NCBI GenBank assembly: GCA_035646375.1
Contig: DASRPM010000138.1
Location: 1-15,839 of the forward strand
DNA length: 15,839 nucleotides
Origin: DASYRM01 sp035646375
GTDB lineage: Bacteria > Acidobacteriota > Vicinamibacteria > Vicinamibacterales > UBA2999
Direction of reading: 5' to 3'
In this document: positions 6,515 to 12,983 of the stretch, in pieces
Numbering within the stretch: the stretch's first letter is position 1
Layout: each line of letters opens with the position of its first letter
Translations under genes and position numbers: made by a program
Notes under the pieces: model-generated
Told to the model about the DNA's origin: nothing
Databases searched by the model: none
Seen by the model: the letters and a program-made list of their open reading frames with translations, nothing else

Positions 6515-7375
6515 CTAGTATCGTGCCAGGAAGGCGAGGAGCGAACGATTGAAGAGCTCGGCGTTCTCCCAGAATGCCGAATGACCGGCCTCCGGCACGA
6601 CGAGCGTCTGGGCGCCACGCACGTGATCGGCGTACAGCCGCATCATCGGCGGCGGCGAATACAGGTCGGCGCCGCCGCTGACGAGCAGGGTCGGCACGCG
6701 CATGGTCTCGAGCCGGGCAAACGTGATGCGGTTCCGGAACGTCTGCGGCGACGGCAGCGCGCGCGCCGTGCGGCTGCGGCGCGAGAGCTCGACCCAGCGG
6801 GCCGTCCCGGCGGCGTCGGCCGCGCGATACGACGGGCCAAGCTCGCGCACTTCGACCGGCAGCGCGTCGAACTGCGGGAAGCCCCGCAAACGGCGTCCCA
6901 GCGCCAGATACTCCTCGTCCTGCACGCCGCCGATGCTGTTGGCCACCGTCAGGCTGCGCAGCCGCTCCGGAAACGAGAGCGCGTAGTCGAACGCGACGAA
7001 GCCACCCGCCGCCGTGCTCACCAGGTGGAACCGCTCGACCCGCAGGAGAGCGAGCAGCGCCTGCAGATCGTCGGCCGCGGTGCCTGGCGCACTCCCCTCG
7101 TCGAGCTCGGAGCGGCCCCAGCCGACGCGGTCGTAGGCGATCACGCGGTACCCCGCACCGCGCAGCGCCGGCAGCTGGCGTTCCCACATCAGGCTGCTGC
7201 CGCTCGCCGCGTGCAGCAGCACCACGGCCGTCCCGGAACCGCCGGTGTCCACGTACCAGAGGCGCCGTCCGGACAGCGAGGCAAACGCGCCTGCAGGATC
7301 GCCGTCCACCGCCGGCGCCTGCGCGCCGAGCAGGCTGCCGCAGGCGAGGAACACCGCCACGCACCGGGCGAGCAT
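6515..7375 (-). CDS. Exported alpha/beta-hydrolase-fold protein lacking the nucleophile serine
   Basis: The 286-residue product has a signal peptide (MLARCVAVFLACGSLLGAQA) and an alpha/beta-hydrolase domain: VVLLHAASGSS near 51-61 (oxyanion region), YDRVGWGRS at 81-89, then the elbow, LLVSGGADLY with D237 and PEAGHSAFW with H265. At the elbow, where G-x-S-x-G is expected, the sequence is V-S-T-A-A-G-G, so the nucleophile position (122) is alanine while the acid and histidine remain. It may be a non-hydrolytic member or use another mechanism. The ATG at 7375 shares one base with the TGA of the upstream small membrane protein; a longer in-frame reading through that gene is a shadow. The chlorite dismutase family gene follows after 6 nt. 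Confidence 0.85.
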   Translation of the reverse strand: MLARCVAVFLACGSLLGAQAPAVDGDPAGAFASLSGRRLWYVDTGGSGTAVVLLHAASGSSLMWERQLPALRGAGYRVIAYDRVGWGRSELDEGSAPGTAADDLQALLALLRVERFHLVSTAAGGFVAFDYALSFPERLRSLTVANSIGGVQDEEYLALGRRLRGFPQFDALPVEVRELGPSYRAADAAGTARWVELSRRSRTARALPSPQTFRNRITFARLETMRVPTLLVSGGADLYSPPPMMRLYADHVRGAQTLVVPEAGHSAFWENAELFNRSLLAFLARY

Positions 7376-7818
7376 CAGCGTTCGAGAAAGGCCGCGTCTT
7401 CGACGCACTTGAGAAACTCCGTAGCCGCCTGCGGCGGTTCGATCTGGCCGAGCGTGACGCTCGTCTCGAGCACTTCGAGCCGGGCGCGCGCGCTCTGCGC
7501 CCGTCCGATGTTCTGCTCGAGGTTGTTCGACTTGAGCACCTGTGTCGCGACGGTGGCCATGATCGACGCCACCGAGGCCGCACCGCACAGCAGCCGCCAC
7601 GACGGCGACGTCAGCTCGAGCGTCATGGTCAGCCAGGCCGTGAACGGCTGCCCGCCGACGGCAGGCCCGGCGGTGAGCGCCGCGGCCACGCTGCCGCCGA
7701 CGATGGTGGTGTTGAGCAGCCGCCGCTTGCGCGGCGACGCGGTGGTGAGAAAACGCTCGACCTCCGCGCGCTTGTCCCGGATGCGGGCGAGGATGTCGTC
7801 GCGTGAGACCGCGTTCAT
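7375..7818 (-). CDS. Small membrane protein of unknown function, two helices
   Basis: The 147-residue protein starts with a charged helical segment (about 5-35, rich in Arg, Glu and Lys), followed by hydrophobic segments at about 37-56 and 74-93, and a C-terminal half that looks like a soluble alpha-helix or coiled coil (QNIGRAQSARARLEVLE). The layout resembles SLATT-type two-helix membrane proteins, but this is shape only; I see no diagnostic motif. GGAAGGGAG lies six nt before the ATG, a good ribosome binding site. Its stop overlaps the start of the exported hydrolase by one base, so the two are probably coupled. Confidence 0.72.
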   Translation of the reverse strand: MNAVSRDDILARIRDKRAEVERFLTTASPRKRRLLNTTIVGGSVAAALTAGPAVGGQPFTAWLTMTLELTSPSWRLLCGAASVASIMATVATQVLKSNNLEQNIGRAQSARARLEVLETSVTLGQIEPPQAATEFLKCVEDAAFLER

Positions 7819-7839
7819 CGGCGGCTCCCTTCCTTTGTC

Positions 7840-8280
7840 TCAGAGCCCGAGCTCTCGAGCAGTGAACTCCACGATGAGCGGGGTCGGCTGTCCGAAGTCG
7901 CTGTAGCGGATCCACTGGGGCCGCACGCGAACGTAGGTCAGACCCGGCCAGCTCAATCGGTCGCGTCCGTCGGGATACACCGCGTAGTACACCTCGGTCA
8001 GCCGCTCGCGCTCGTCGCCGCCGGGCTCGTCAGCCACGCCCTCGTACTGCACGGTTCGCTCGTCGCCCGGCATCAGCCCGCCCATCACGAGAGCAATCGC
8101 GGGATTGACCCGCAGGTTCTGCGCCTTCCGCGACGAGCCGAGGGTGTCGAACACCACTTCGAACCGATCGGTGATGGCGATGCCGACGACCGCCGCCTGC
8201 GCACCGGCCGCCTCGGTGACCGACGCCTGCACCGCCACGCGGTGCGTGCGCATGAACGCCAGCAGCTCGCGAGGGGTCAT
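7840..8280 (-). CDS. Pyridoxamine 5'-phosphate oxidase-like FMN-binding protein
   Basis: The 146-residue protein fits the split-barrel flavin-binding fold: MTPRELLAFMRTHRVAVQAS, then VVFDTLGSSRKAQNLRVNPAIALVMG, where the SSRKAQNL segment (49-56) is the usual phosphate-binding strand of FMN, and VRVRPQWIRYSDF near the end. Such proteins bind FMN or related cofactors and are often general reductases or oxidases; it is not the true biosynthetic PdxH, which is longer. The ATG at 8280 overlaps the stop of the nitronate monooxygenase-like gene by four bases (ATGA). The pairing of two flavoproteins suggests a shared redox role, which is inference. Confidence 0.8.
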   Translation of the reverse strand: MTPRELLAFMRTHRVAVQASVTEAAGAQAAVVGIAITDRFEVVFDTLGSSRKAQNLRVNPAIALVMGGLMPGDERTVQYEGVADEPGGDERERLTEVYYAVYPDGRDRLSWPGLTYVRVRPQWIRYSDFGQPTPLIVEFTARELGL

Positions 8281-9350
8281 GACAGATGGCGCTCGGCGTC
8301 GCGCCAGAGGCTGGCCACCAGCGTTTCGGCGGGCACCGGCGACGCCATCGCGGCCGCCTGCCCCGCCCACACCTGCATGCGATGGTGATCGCCGGCCGCG
8401 GCGCCCGCCTCCCGCATCGCCCCAATCAGGCCGCGCTGCACGGGATACGGCGCCGGCGGGGGCGCGCCGGCCGCCGCGGCTGCGCGCACGTAGTCGGTCG
8501 CGATGGCGCGGGCGAGCCGGCCGGTGAACGCGCGGGTGGGAGCCGTGTCTTCCGGCTCGAGCCCGTCGAGCGCGGCGGCCCACGCCGGATGGGTCTTCGC
8601 TTCAGGGCAGCGCAGGAAAACCGTGCCCATGGCCACCGCGCTGGCGCCGAGCGTGAGCGCGGCGGCGATCCCGCGGCCATTGCCGACGCCGCCGGCGGCG
8701 ACGATCGGCAGCTCGATGTGATCGGCAAGCCGCGGCACCAGCGCGAAGAGACCGACGGCCTGACGTTCGGCCGCGGCGGCGTCGAACGCGCCGCGATGGC
8801 CACCCGCTTCGAAGCCCTGGGCCACGATGACGTCGGCGCCGGCCTGCGCCGCCGCCCGCGCCTCTGCCAGCGTGGTCACGTTCGCGAACCAGGGGATGCC
8901 GGCGTCCTTCAGCCGCGCGACGTAGGCCGGCGGCAGCAGGCCCATGATCGACGAGACCGCGCCGGGCCGCAGCTCGAGGAACACCTCGCACTGCACCGCA
9001 GGATCGATCAGGACCACATCGCCGGCGGCCGCGGGTACCGGCGGGCCCCACCCGGCCAGAAACTCCCGGACGCGCGCCTCGGCCGCGTGGTCGCGGCGCG
9101 GCGGCGGATCCGGCATCCAGGTGTTCAGTTGAAACGGTCCGGCCGTCCCGGCGCGGACGTCGGCCGCCCAGCGCCGGATCTCGTCCGGCGTGCTGACGAG
9201 CGCCCCCATCGCGCCCATGCCGCCCGCGTTGCCGGCCGCAATCGACAGGCTCGCCGGGCAGGCTCCTGCCATCGGCGCGAGCAGGATCGGCAGACGCAGG
9301 CCGAACCGCTCGCAGAACGCGCGCGCCCGCGCGGCCGCCTCACGCGCCAT
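8277..9350 (-). CDS. Nitronate monooxygenase-like flavoprotein
   Basis: The 357-residue product is a TIM-barrel FMN enzyme of the nitronate monooxygenase (2-nitropropane dioxygenase) family. Visible motifs are PILLAPMAGA at 21-30, ANVTTLAEARAA near 156, QGFEAGGHRG at 178-187 with the catalytic-type H185, AAGGVGNGRG at 218-227, and GASAVAMGTVFLRCPEA at about 235-251, which binds the FMN phosphate. These enzymes oxidise alkyl nitronates to carbonyls and nitrite; some homologues have other roles, so the substrate is provisional. It starts at ATG 9350, overlapping the end of the metallophosphoesterase by 11 nt, and its stop overlaps the PNPOx-like start by 4 nt. Confidence 0.88.
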   Translation of the reverse strand: MAREAAARARAFCERFGLRLPILLAPMAGACPASLSIAAGNAGGMGAMGALVSTPDEIRRWAADVRAGTAGPFQLNTWMPDPPPRRDHAAEARVREFLAGWGPPVPAAAGDVVLIDPAVQCEVFLELRPGAVSSIMGLLPPAYVARLKDAGIPWFANVTTLAEARAAAQAGADVIVAQGFEAGGHRGAFDAAAAERQAVGLFALVPRLADHIELPIVAAGGVGNGRGIAAALTLGASAVAMGTVFLRCPEAKTHPAWAAALDGLEPEDTAPTRAFTGRLARAIATDYVRAAAAAGAPPPAPYPVQRGLIGAMREAGAAAGDHHRMQVWAGQAAAMASPVPAETLVASLWRDAERHLS

Positions 9351-10098
9351 GACCGGCGGCCTTCAGCGCCTCGAGCCCGTACTGCGTGAACGTCTGCAAG
9401 AGATCTGGCGGCTGCAGGATGTACACCGACGCGAACTGCTCGGCGTCCGGGAACGCGGTGCGCCTGACGTCGGCGGCCGCAGCCTCCAGATCGTAGGCGG
9501 TCCGGCGCAGCTCGACGGTGCCGTCGAGCAACAACCAATAGGCGCCCGGCTGTTCGAACGGCATGCCGACGCTGCCGGCGTTGACGAAGCGCGTGCGGCC
9601 CACCATCACGTCGAACTGCACGTGGATGTGCCCGCAGACGACCAGATCGGCGGCGCCCTCCACGATCGGCCGGAGGAGCGGCTCCGGCATCAGGTGCGTC
9701 ACGACCTCCTCGTCGCTGCGCGGCGTCGCGTGGCAGAAGAGCACGGACCCGAGGCCCGGCACGTCGAGGCGAACGTCCGGGGGCCATGCGGCGACCGCCG
9801 CGAGCTCCGCCTCGTCGAGCTGCTCGCGGCACCAGCGCAACTGCCGGCGTCCCGAGTCGGGAATGCGCGACGGCCGATCGGGCGATTCCTCGAGCGTCTC
9901 GCGATCGCCATTGCCGCGCAGGAAGCGAGTGGGCACGTCGAGCGACTGCAGGCGCGCGATCGCCTCGCGGGGCATCGGCCCTGGCAGCACGTCGCCGCCG
10001 ACGACGATGCAATCGACGTCTGCCCGCCGCACGTCCGCGAGCACCGCATCGAGCGCCGGCAGGTTGCCGTGGATGTCGTAGAGCGCGGCGATCCGCAT
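9340..10098 (-). CDS. Calcineurin-like metallophosphoesterase (YfcE/MJ0936 type)
   Basis: The 252-residue protein carries the whole two-metal phosphoesterase signature: D8-I-H10-G-N, GGD with D36, GN63GD, H123 in FCHATP and GH157-I-H159, followed by NAGSVGMP typical of the small YfcE/MJ0936 group. It would cleave phosphomonoesters or phosphodiesters in the cytoplasm; the natural substrate is unknown. About 60 residues beyond NAGSVG form a C-terminal extension compared with the shortest family members. The ATG at 10098 follows directly on the heptamer array and has only a weak AAGA ribosome binding site. The nitronate monooxygenase-like gene follows with an 11-nt overlap. Confidence 0.88.
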   Translation of the reverse strand: MRIAALYDIHGNLPALDAVLADVRRADVDCIVVGGDVLPGPMPREAIARLQSLDVPTRFLRGNGDRETLEESPDRPSRIPDSGRRQLRWCREQLDEAELAAVAAWPPDVRLDVPGLGSVLFCHATPRSDEEVVTHLMPEPLLRPIVEGAADLVVCGHIHVQFDVMVGRTRFVNAGSVGMPFEQPGAYWLLLDGTVELRRTAYDLEAAAADVRRTAFPDAEQFASVYILQPPDLLQTFTQYGLEALKAAGHGA

Positions 10099-10111
10099 AC
10101 TGATTCTTGTC

Positions 10112-10143
10112 GGCTTAGGGCTTAAGGCTAAGGCTTAAGGCTT
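10112..10143 (+). repeat. Tandem heptamer array, unit GGCTTAR
   Basis: Plus-strand units run GGCTTAG, GGCTTAA, GGCTAA (six bases), GGCTTAA and a partial GGCTT. They fill the 36-nt spacer between the serine hydrolase and the metallophosphoesterase and extend into the last codons of the hydrolase, whose TAA stop (10137-10135) is made by the repeat. Several units create CTTAAG palindromes. Confidence 0.7.
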
Positions 10144-11451
10144 CACCATCAAGTGCCGCCCGAGCGCATCGTATGCAGGGAGCGAGGTCGGATCAAGGTT
10201 CACGTTTCCGCCGAGCGGGTGCGATCCAAAGCGCGCGATCACCATCTCGGCCGTAGGATCGACGTAGATGGCCTGGCCGTGAATGCCGCGCGCCGAGTAG
10301 GCCCCATGCGGGTTGTGCAGCACCCACCACATGCTGCGGTAGCTGCCGCCCGGCAGCGTCTTGTAGCCGGCGCCGGCAAACCGCTGGCGGTCGCCGCCGC
10401 GGCGGACGTCGTCCACGAACGCTTTCGGCACGATCGTGTGGCCGTTGAAGGTGCCGTCGAGACGCATGGCCTCGCCGAAACGGGCCAGATCCCTCAGCGC
10501 CATGTGCAGCCCGCCGCCCGCAAACTCCACGCCGGTGGCATCCACGAGAAAGTAGGCGTCCTGTTCGGCGCCGAGCCTCGAGAAGATCCGATCGCGGAGC
10601 AGCTCGCTCAGCGGCTGGCCGCTGACACGCCGCAGCACCCACCCGAGGGCGTCGGTATTGGGTGTCTTGTAGATGAAGCGCTCGCCATGCGGAGAGGACC
10701 TGGTGAGCGACGCCAGATACTGGTACGCGGTGGGCGGACGCGTGTAGCCCGCGGGGATCGGCAGGAAGCCGACGGCCCGGCCCAGGTTCCACACCGGCGA
10801 GTCCTCGTCGGCGTAGTCCTCGGAGTAGTCGAGCGCCGCCGTCATGTCGAGCAGCTGGCGCACGCTGGCGTCGCCGAAGGCGCTGCGCTGCAGCTCGGGC
10901 ACGAGGCTCCCGACCGTGGCGTTCTCGTCGAGGCGCCCTTCCGCGATCAGGATGCCGGCCAGCGTCGCGACGAACGACTTGGTCACCGAAAACGCGATGT
11001 GCGGGCGTTCGGCCGCGAGCGCGCCCGCGTAGCGTTCGTAGACGATCCGGCCGCGGTGCAGGACGACGATGCCGTCGGTGTAGTTGGCGTCGAACGCGGC
11101 GCCCCACGTCATCGGCTGGCTCTGCCCGATGGGCGTGAACGTCACGGCGTCGAGGTCGCGCCGTTCGGCACGCGGCAGCGCCGACACGGGACCCGGTCCG
11201 CGCGAGACGGCCACCGTCGGCACCAGCTCCCGCATGTGCGAGAAGGCCCATCGCGTCTGCGGAAACTTGTAGAAGCTGCCGTCGGCAAAGCGGACCGTCT
11301 TGTCCGCCGGAGGCGGCGACCCCGCCATCCACCCGAGCGCCACCGGATCGCTGGCGCGTGCGTCTGGAAAGACCGGCGTCTGGCCCTGCGACCAGACCAC
11401 CACCCCGACGACGAGCAGTGCGGCGACGACGGCCGGCGCGCGGACACGCAT
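10135..11451 (-). CDS. Exported serine hydrolase, beta-lactamase/6-aminohexanoate-dimer hydrolase (NylB)-like
   Basis: The 438-residue product starts with a signal anchor or signal peptide (MRVRAPAVVAALLVVGVVVW) and is a penicillin-binding-protein/beta-lactamase-fold serine hydrolase. The catalytic S155-V-T-K158 is in AFSVTKSFVA. ALDYSEDYAD at 206-215 and Y261-K-T-P-N-T-D closely recall the corresponding NylB segments, where Tyr, about 103 residues after Ser, completes the triad; here the distance is 106. HGQ at 391-393 stands at the KTG-like position. Likely an amidase or esterase in the periplasm; nylon-oligomer activity is not implied. ATG at 11451 is chosen because GGAGG lies five nt upstream and the signal peptide follows. 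Its last codons run into the heptamer array. Confidence 0.88.
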   Translation of the reverse strand: MRVRAPAVVAALLVVGVVVWSQGQTPVFPDARASDPVALGWMAGSPPPADKTVRFADGSFYKFPQTRWAFSHMRELVPTVAVSRGPGPVSALPRAERRDLDAVTFTPIGQSQPMTWGAAFDANYTDGIVVLHRGRIVYERYAGALAAERPHIAFSVTKSFVATLAGILIAEGRLDENATVGSLVPELQRSAFGDASVRQLLDMTAALDYSEDYADEDSPVWNLGRAVGFLPIPAGYTRPPTAYQYLASLTRSSPHGERFIYKTPNTDALGWVLRRVSGQPLSELLRDRIFSRLGAEQDAYFLVDATGVEFAGGGLHMALRDLARFGEAMRLDGTFNGHTIVPKAFVDDVRRGGDRQRFAGAGYKTLPGGSYRSMWWVLHNPHGAYSARGIHGQAIYVDPTAEMVIARFGSHPLGGNVNLDPTSLPAYDALGRHLMVKP

Positions 11452-11462
11452 TGATCCTCCAC

Positions 11463-11489
11463 GGGCGGGTCTCAAGACCCCGCAACTAC
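11463..11489 (-). repeat. REP-like palindrome 3 (5'-GTAG type, imperfect)
   Basis: On the minus strand GTAG, then TTGC, precede a stem with GGGTC, loop TTGA, GACCC; outer GCG/CGC pairs form with one bulged G. The TAG is the stop codon of the patatin-like gene, and the stem ends 3 nt before the GGAGG ribosome binding site of the serine hydrolase. It shares the GTAR prefix, GGGC/GCCC-type arms and TTNA loop with the elements at 1132-1155 and 5900-5925. Confidence 0.55.
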
Positions 11490-12646
11490 GTACTTTGGGA
11501 TCCCGCGACGGCGTCGAGGCGCAGCGGCGCGAGATCCGGATCCACCCATCGCGCGCGGGCCTCGGGCGACAGCAGGCGCTCGCGCGAGTAGAAGGTGAAG
11601 AGCATATCGCGCTCGACAAGCGGGCTCGCGAGCAGCCGATCCACCCGCGCCGCGAGCGGCAACCCGGGCGGACTCGCCTCGAGGAAAGCGGCCAGCAGCC
11701 GGACGTAGGCCGCGGTGATCGTCTCGTGATAGCCCGAGCTTGGCGTGTTAGCGCCGCCGATGCTGACGTTGAGGCGCCGGATGCCGTCGCGCAGCCGGGT
11801 CAAGGCGTCCTCGGCGCCATACCGATCGACGTGCCAGGCGCCCACCGCCAGATGGGCCACGTGCGTCCATTCAGCCTTCCGCAGCGAGGGGACCGCGAAG
11901 CGCGCGGCCAGATCTTCGACGTCCACCACCGGCACCAGCGCGTCGCACGACTCGAGCCACGCTCCCACCGTCGCCGCGAGCGACAGGCCCTGCGTGTAGC
12001 CGGCCTCCGCCGACGGCGCGGCGCCGCCCGGCTCGAGCGGATCCGGCCGCAGCGCCGACGCTGCCGCGGGCCGAATCACGTGCACATGACTGCCGCCGGC
12101 CCTGAGCTGCGCGACTTCATCGTCCAGCGCGTCCGAACCATCGGCGGGCAGGCTGGCAACGACGATGACGAGACGGTGGCCGAACGCGAGCTGCGCACTC
12201 GTGGGCGACACCGCATCAGCGCCGCGATAGACGCGCCCCTCGATCGACTGTGGTGCGTTGACGAACGTCGGCGCGCAGCTCGTGGCGACGGCATCCGCCA
12301 GCGCCACTCCCGACGAACGCGTCCACACGCACAGCGTGCCGGACTCGGCGTCGAACGCGGTGAGCTCCAAGGGCACGTCCGGCCACGGCTCAGCCTCTGC
12401 GACGCACCCTCGCGCGGAGACTGCCACGGTGCCGGGCGCGCACAGCCGCGCGAACAGATCGCCCAGGCCGCGGCCGGCGGCCACGCGCGCGCCGGTGATG
12501 GCGCCGGCCGACGTGCCGACCACCAGGGTGGGACGCGTGAGATCGGCGCCGCCCTCGCGCAGGCCCGCCAGCAGCCCGGTCTGCCACGCCAGACTCGACG
12601 TGCCGCCGCCGCTCAGCACCAGGGCCCAGCTCACTGCCCAATCCAT
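11486..12646 (-). CDS. Patatin-like protein fused to an unknown C-terminal domain
   Basis: The 386-residue product has two parts. Residues 1-235 are patatin-like: LVLSGGG at 9-15 (oxyanion loop), GTSAG at 44-48 with nucleophile S46, then SCAPTFV and YRGADAVSPTSAQLA, where the usual catalytic D-G-G is replaced by G-A-D. Residues about 241-375 form a separate helical-looking domain with EWTHVAHL (H262, H265) and SGYHETIT (H307, E308); I know no function for it and suspect it occurs alone elsewhere. Patatins are lipid acyl hydrolases. ATG at 12646 overlaps the upstream membrane-protein gene by 16 nt; GTG at 12634 would give the common 4-nt GTGA overlap and is an equal alternative. The TAG stop lies in a REP-like element. 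Confidence 0.82.
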   Translation of the reverse strand: MDWAVSWALVLSGGGTSSLAWQTGLLAGLREGGADLTRPTLVVGTSAGAITGARVAAGRGLGDLFARLCAPGTVAVSARGCVAEAEPWPDVPLELTAFDAESGTLCVWTRSSGVALADAVATSCAPTFVNAPQSIEGRVYRGADAVSPTSAQLAFGHRLVIVVASLPADGSDALDDEVAQLRAGGSHVHVIRPAAASALRPDPLEPGGAAPSAEAGYTQGLSLAATVGAWLESCDALVPVVDVEDLAARFAVPSLRKAEWTHVAHLAVGAWHVDRYGAEDALTRLRDGIRRLNVSIGGANTPSSGYHETITAAYVRLLAAFLEASPPGLPLAARVDRLLASPLVERDMLFTFYSRERLLSPEARARWVDPDLAPLRLDAVAGSQST

Positions 12647-12975
12647 CGCGTGATCGCCACCAGGAGGCCTCCCACGAACAGCGTGCCGAAGATCCGCTTG
12701 TTGTTGGCGGCGAGCCAATGCGGCAGGTAGATGTCGAAGTTCGCACGCCGATCGTCGGTGTAGCGGGCGGCCAGGCTGGTGAGCGGGCAGCGCCACCCGT
12801 TGACGACGAGGACCAGCACCTCGACCAGCATCACGGCCGTCAGCCAGGCGACCCAGGTGAAGCGATCACGCCAGGCCATCACCGGTATCGCAAGGATGAT
12901 CGCCACCAGCAGCGCCCACACCACGGTGTGCGCCAGCTTGATCGCGCGCAGCATCGACGCCGGCGGCAGCGGCAT
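12631..12975 (-). CDS. Small membrane protein with WRCPLT motif
   Basis: The 114-residue product has three predicted membrane helices (about 9-33, 39-58 and 95-110). Between the second and third lie NGWRCPLTSLAARYTDD and FDIYLPHWLA. The W-x-C-P-L-T element recalls DUF2784-type small membrane proteins, but the rest differs, so I treat it as a related or parallel uncharacterised family. It is cytoplasmic-membrane located; function unknown. ATG at 12975 gives a 8-nt gap to the rhodanese stop; ATG at 12954 is a possible shorter start, and an upstream in-frame start would overlap the rhodanese with an unlikely polar leader. The stop overlaps the patatin-like gene. Confidence 0.75.
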   Translation of the reverse strand: MPLPPASMLRAIKLAHTVVWALLVAIILAIPVMAWRDRFTWVAWLTAVMLVEVLVLVVNGWRCPLTSLAARYTDDRRANFDIYLPHWLAANNKRIFGTLFVGGLLVAITRWIGQ

Positions 12976-12983
12976 CGACCGGC

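Noticed and set aside
5922..7583. Minus-strand frame of 553 codons overlapping the hydrolase and chlorite dismutase genes
   Set aside because: It is Arg-rich without any domain, while the other frame encodes two recognisable proteins with good starts.
6089..7906. Long plus-strand open frame of about 600 codons
   Set aside because: It lies opposite the chlorite dismutase family, hydrolase and small membrane protein genes, and has a low-complexity Arg/Gln/His composition.
8286..9389. Plus-strand frame of about 370 codons
   Set aside because: It is antisense to the nitronate monooxygenase-like gene, which has complete family motifs.
10135..11451. Serine hydrolase considered as a class C beta-lactamase
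   Set aside because: The DYSEDYAD and YKTPNTD segments and the Ser-Tyr spacing fit NylB-like hydrolases better than AmpC.
11300..12730. Plus-strand frame of about 480 codons
   Set aside because: It is antisense to the serine hydrolase and patatin-like genes and shows no family pattern.
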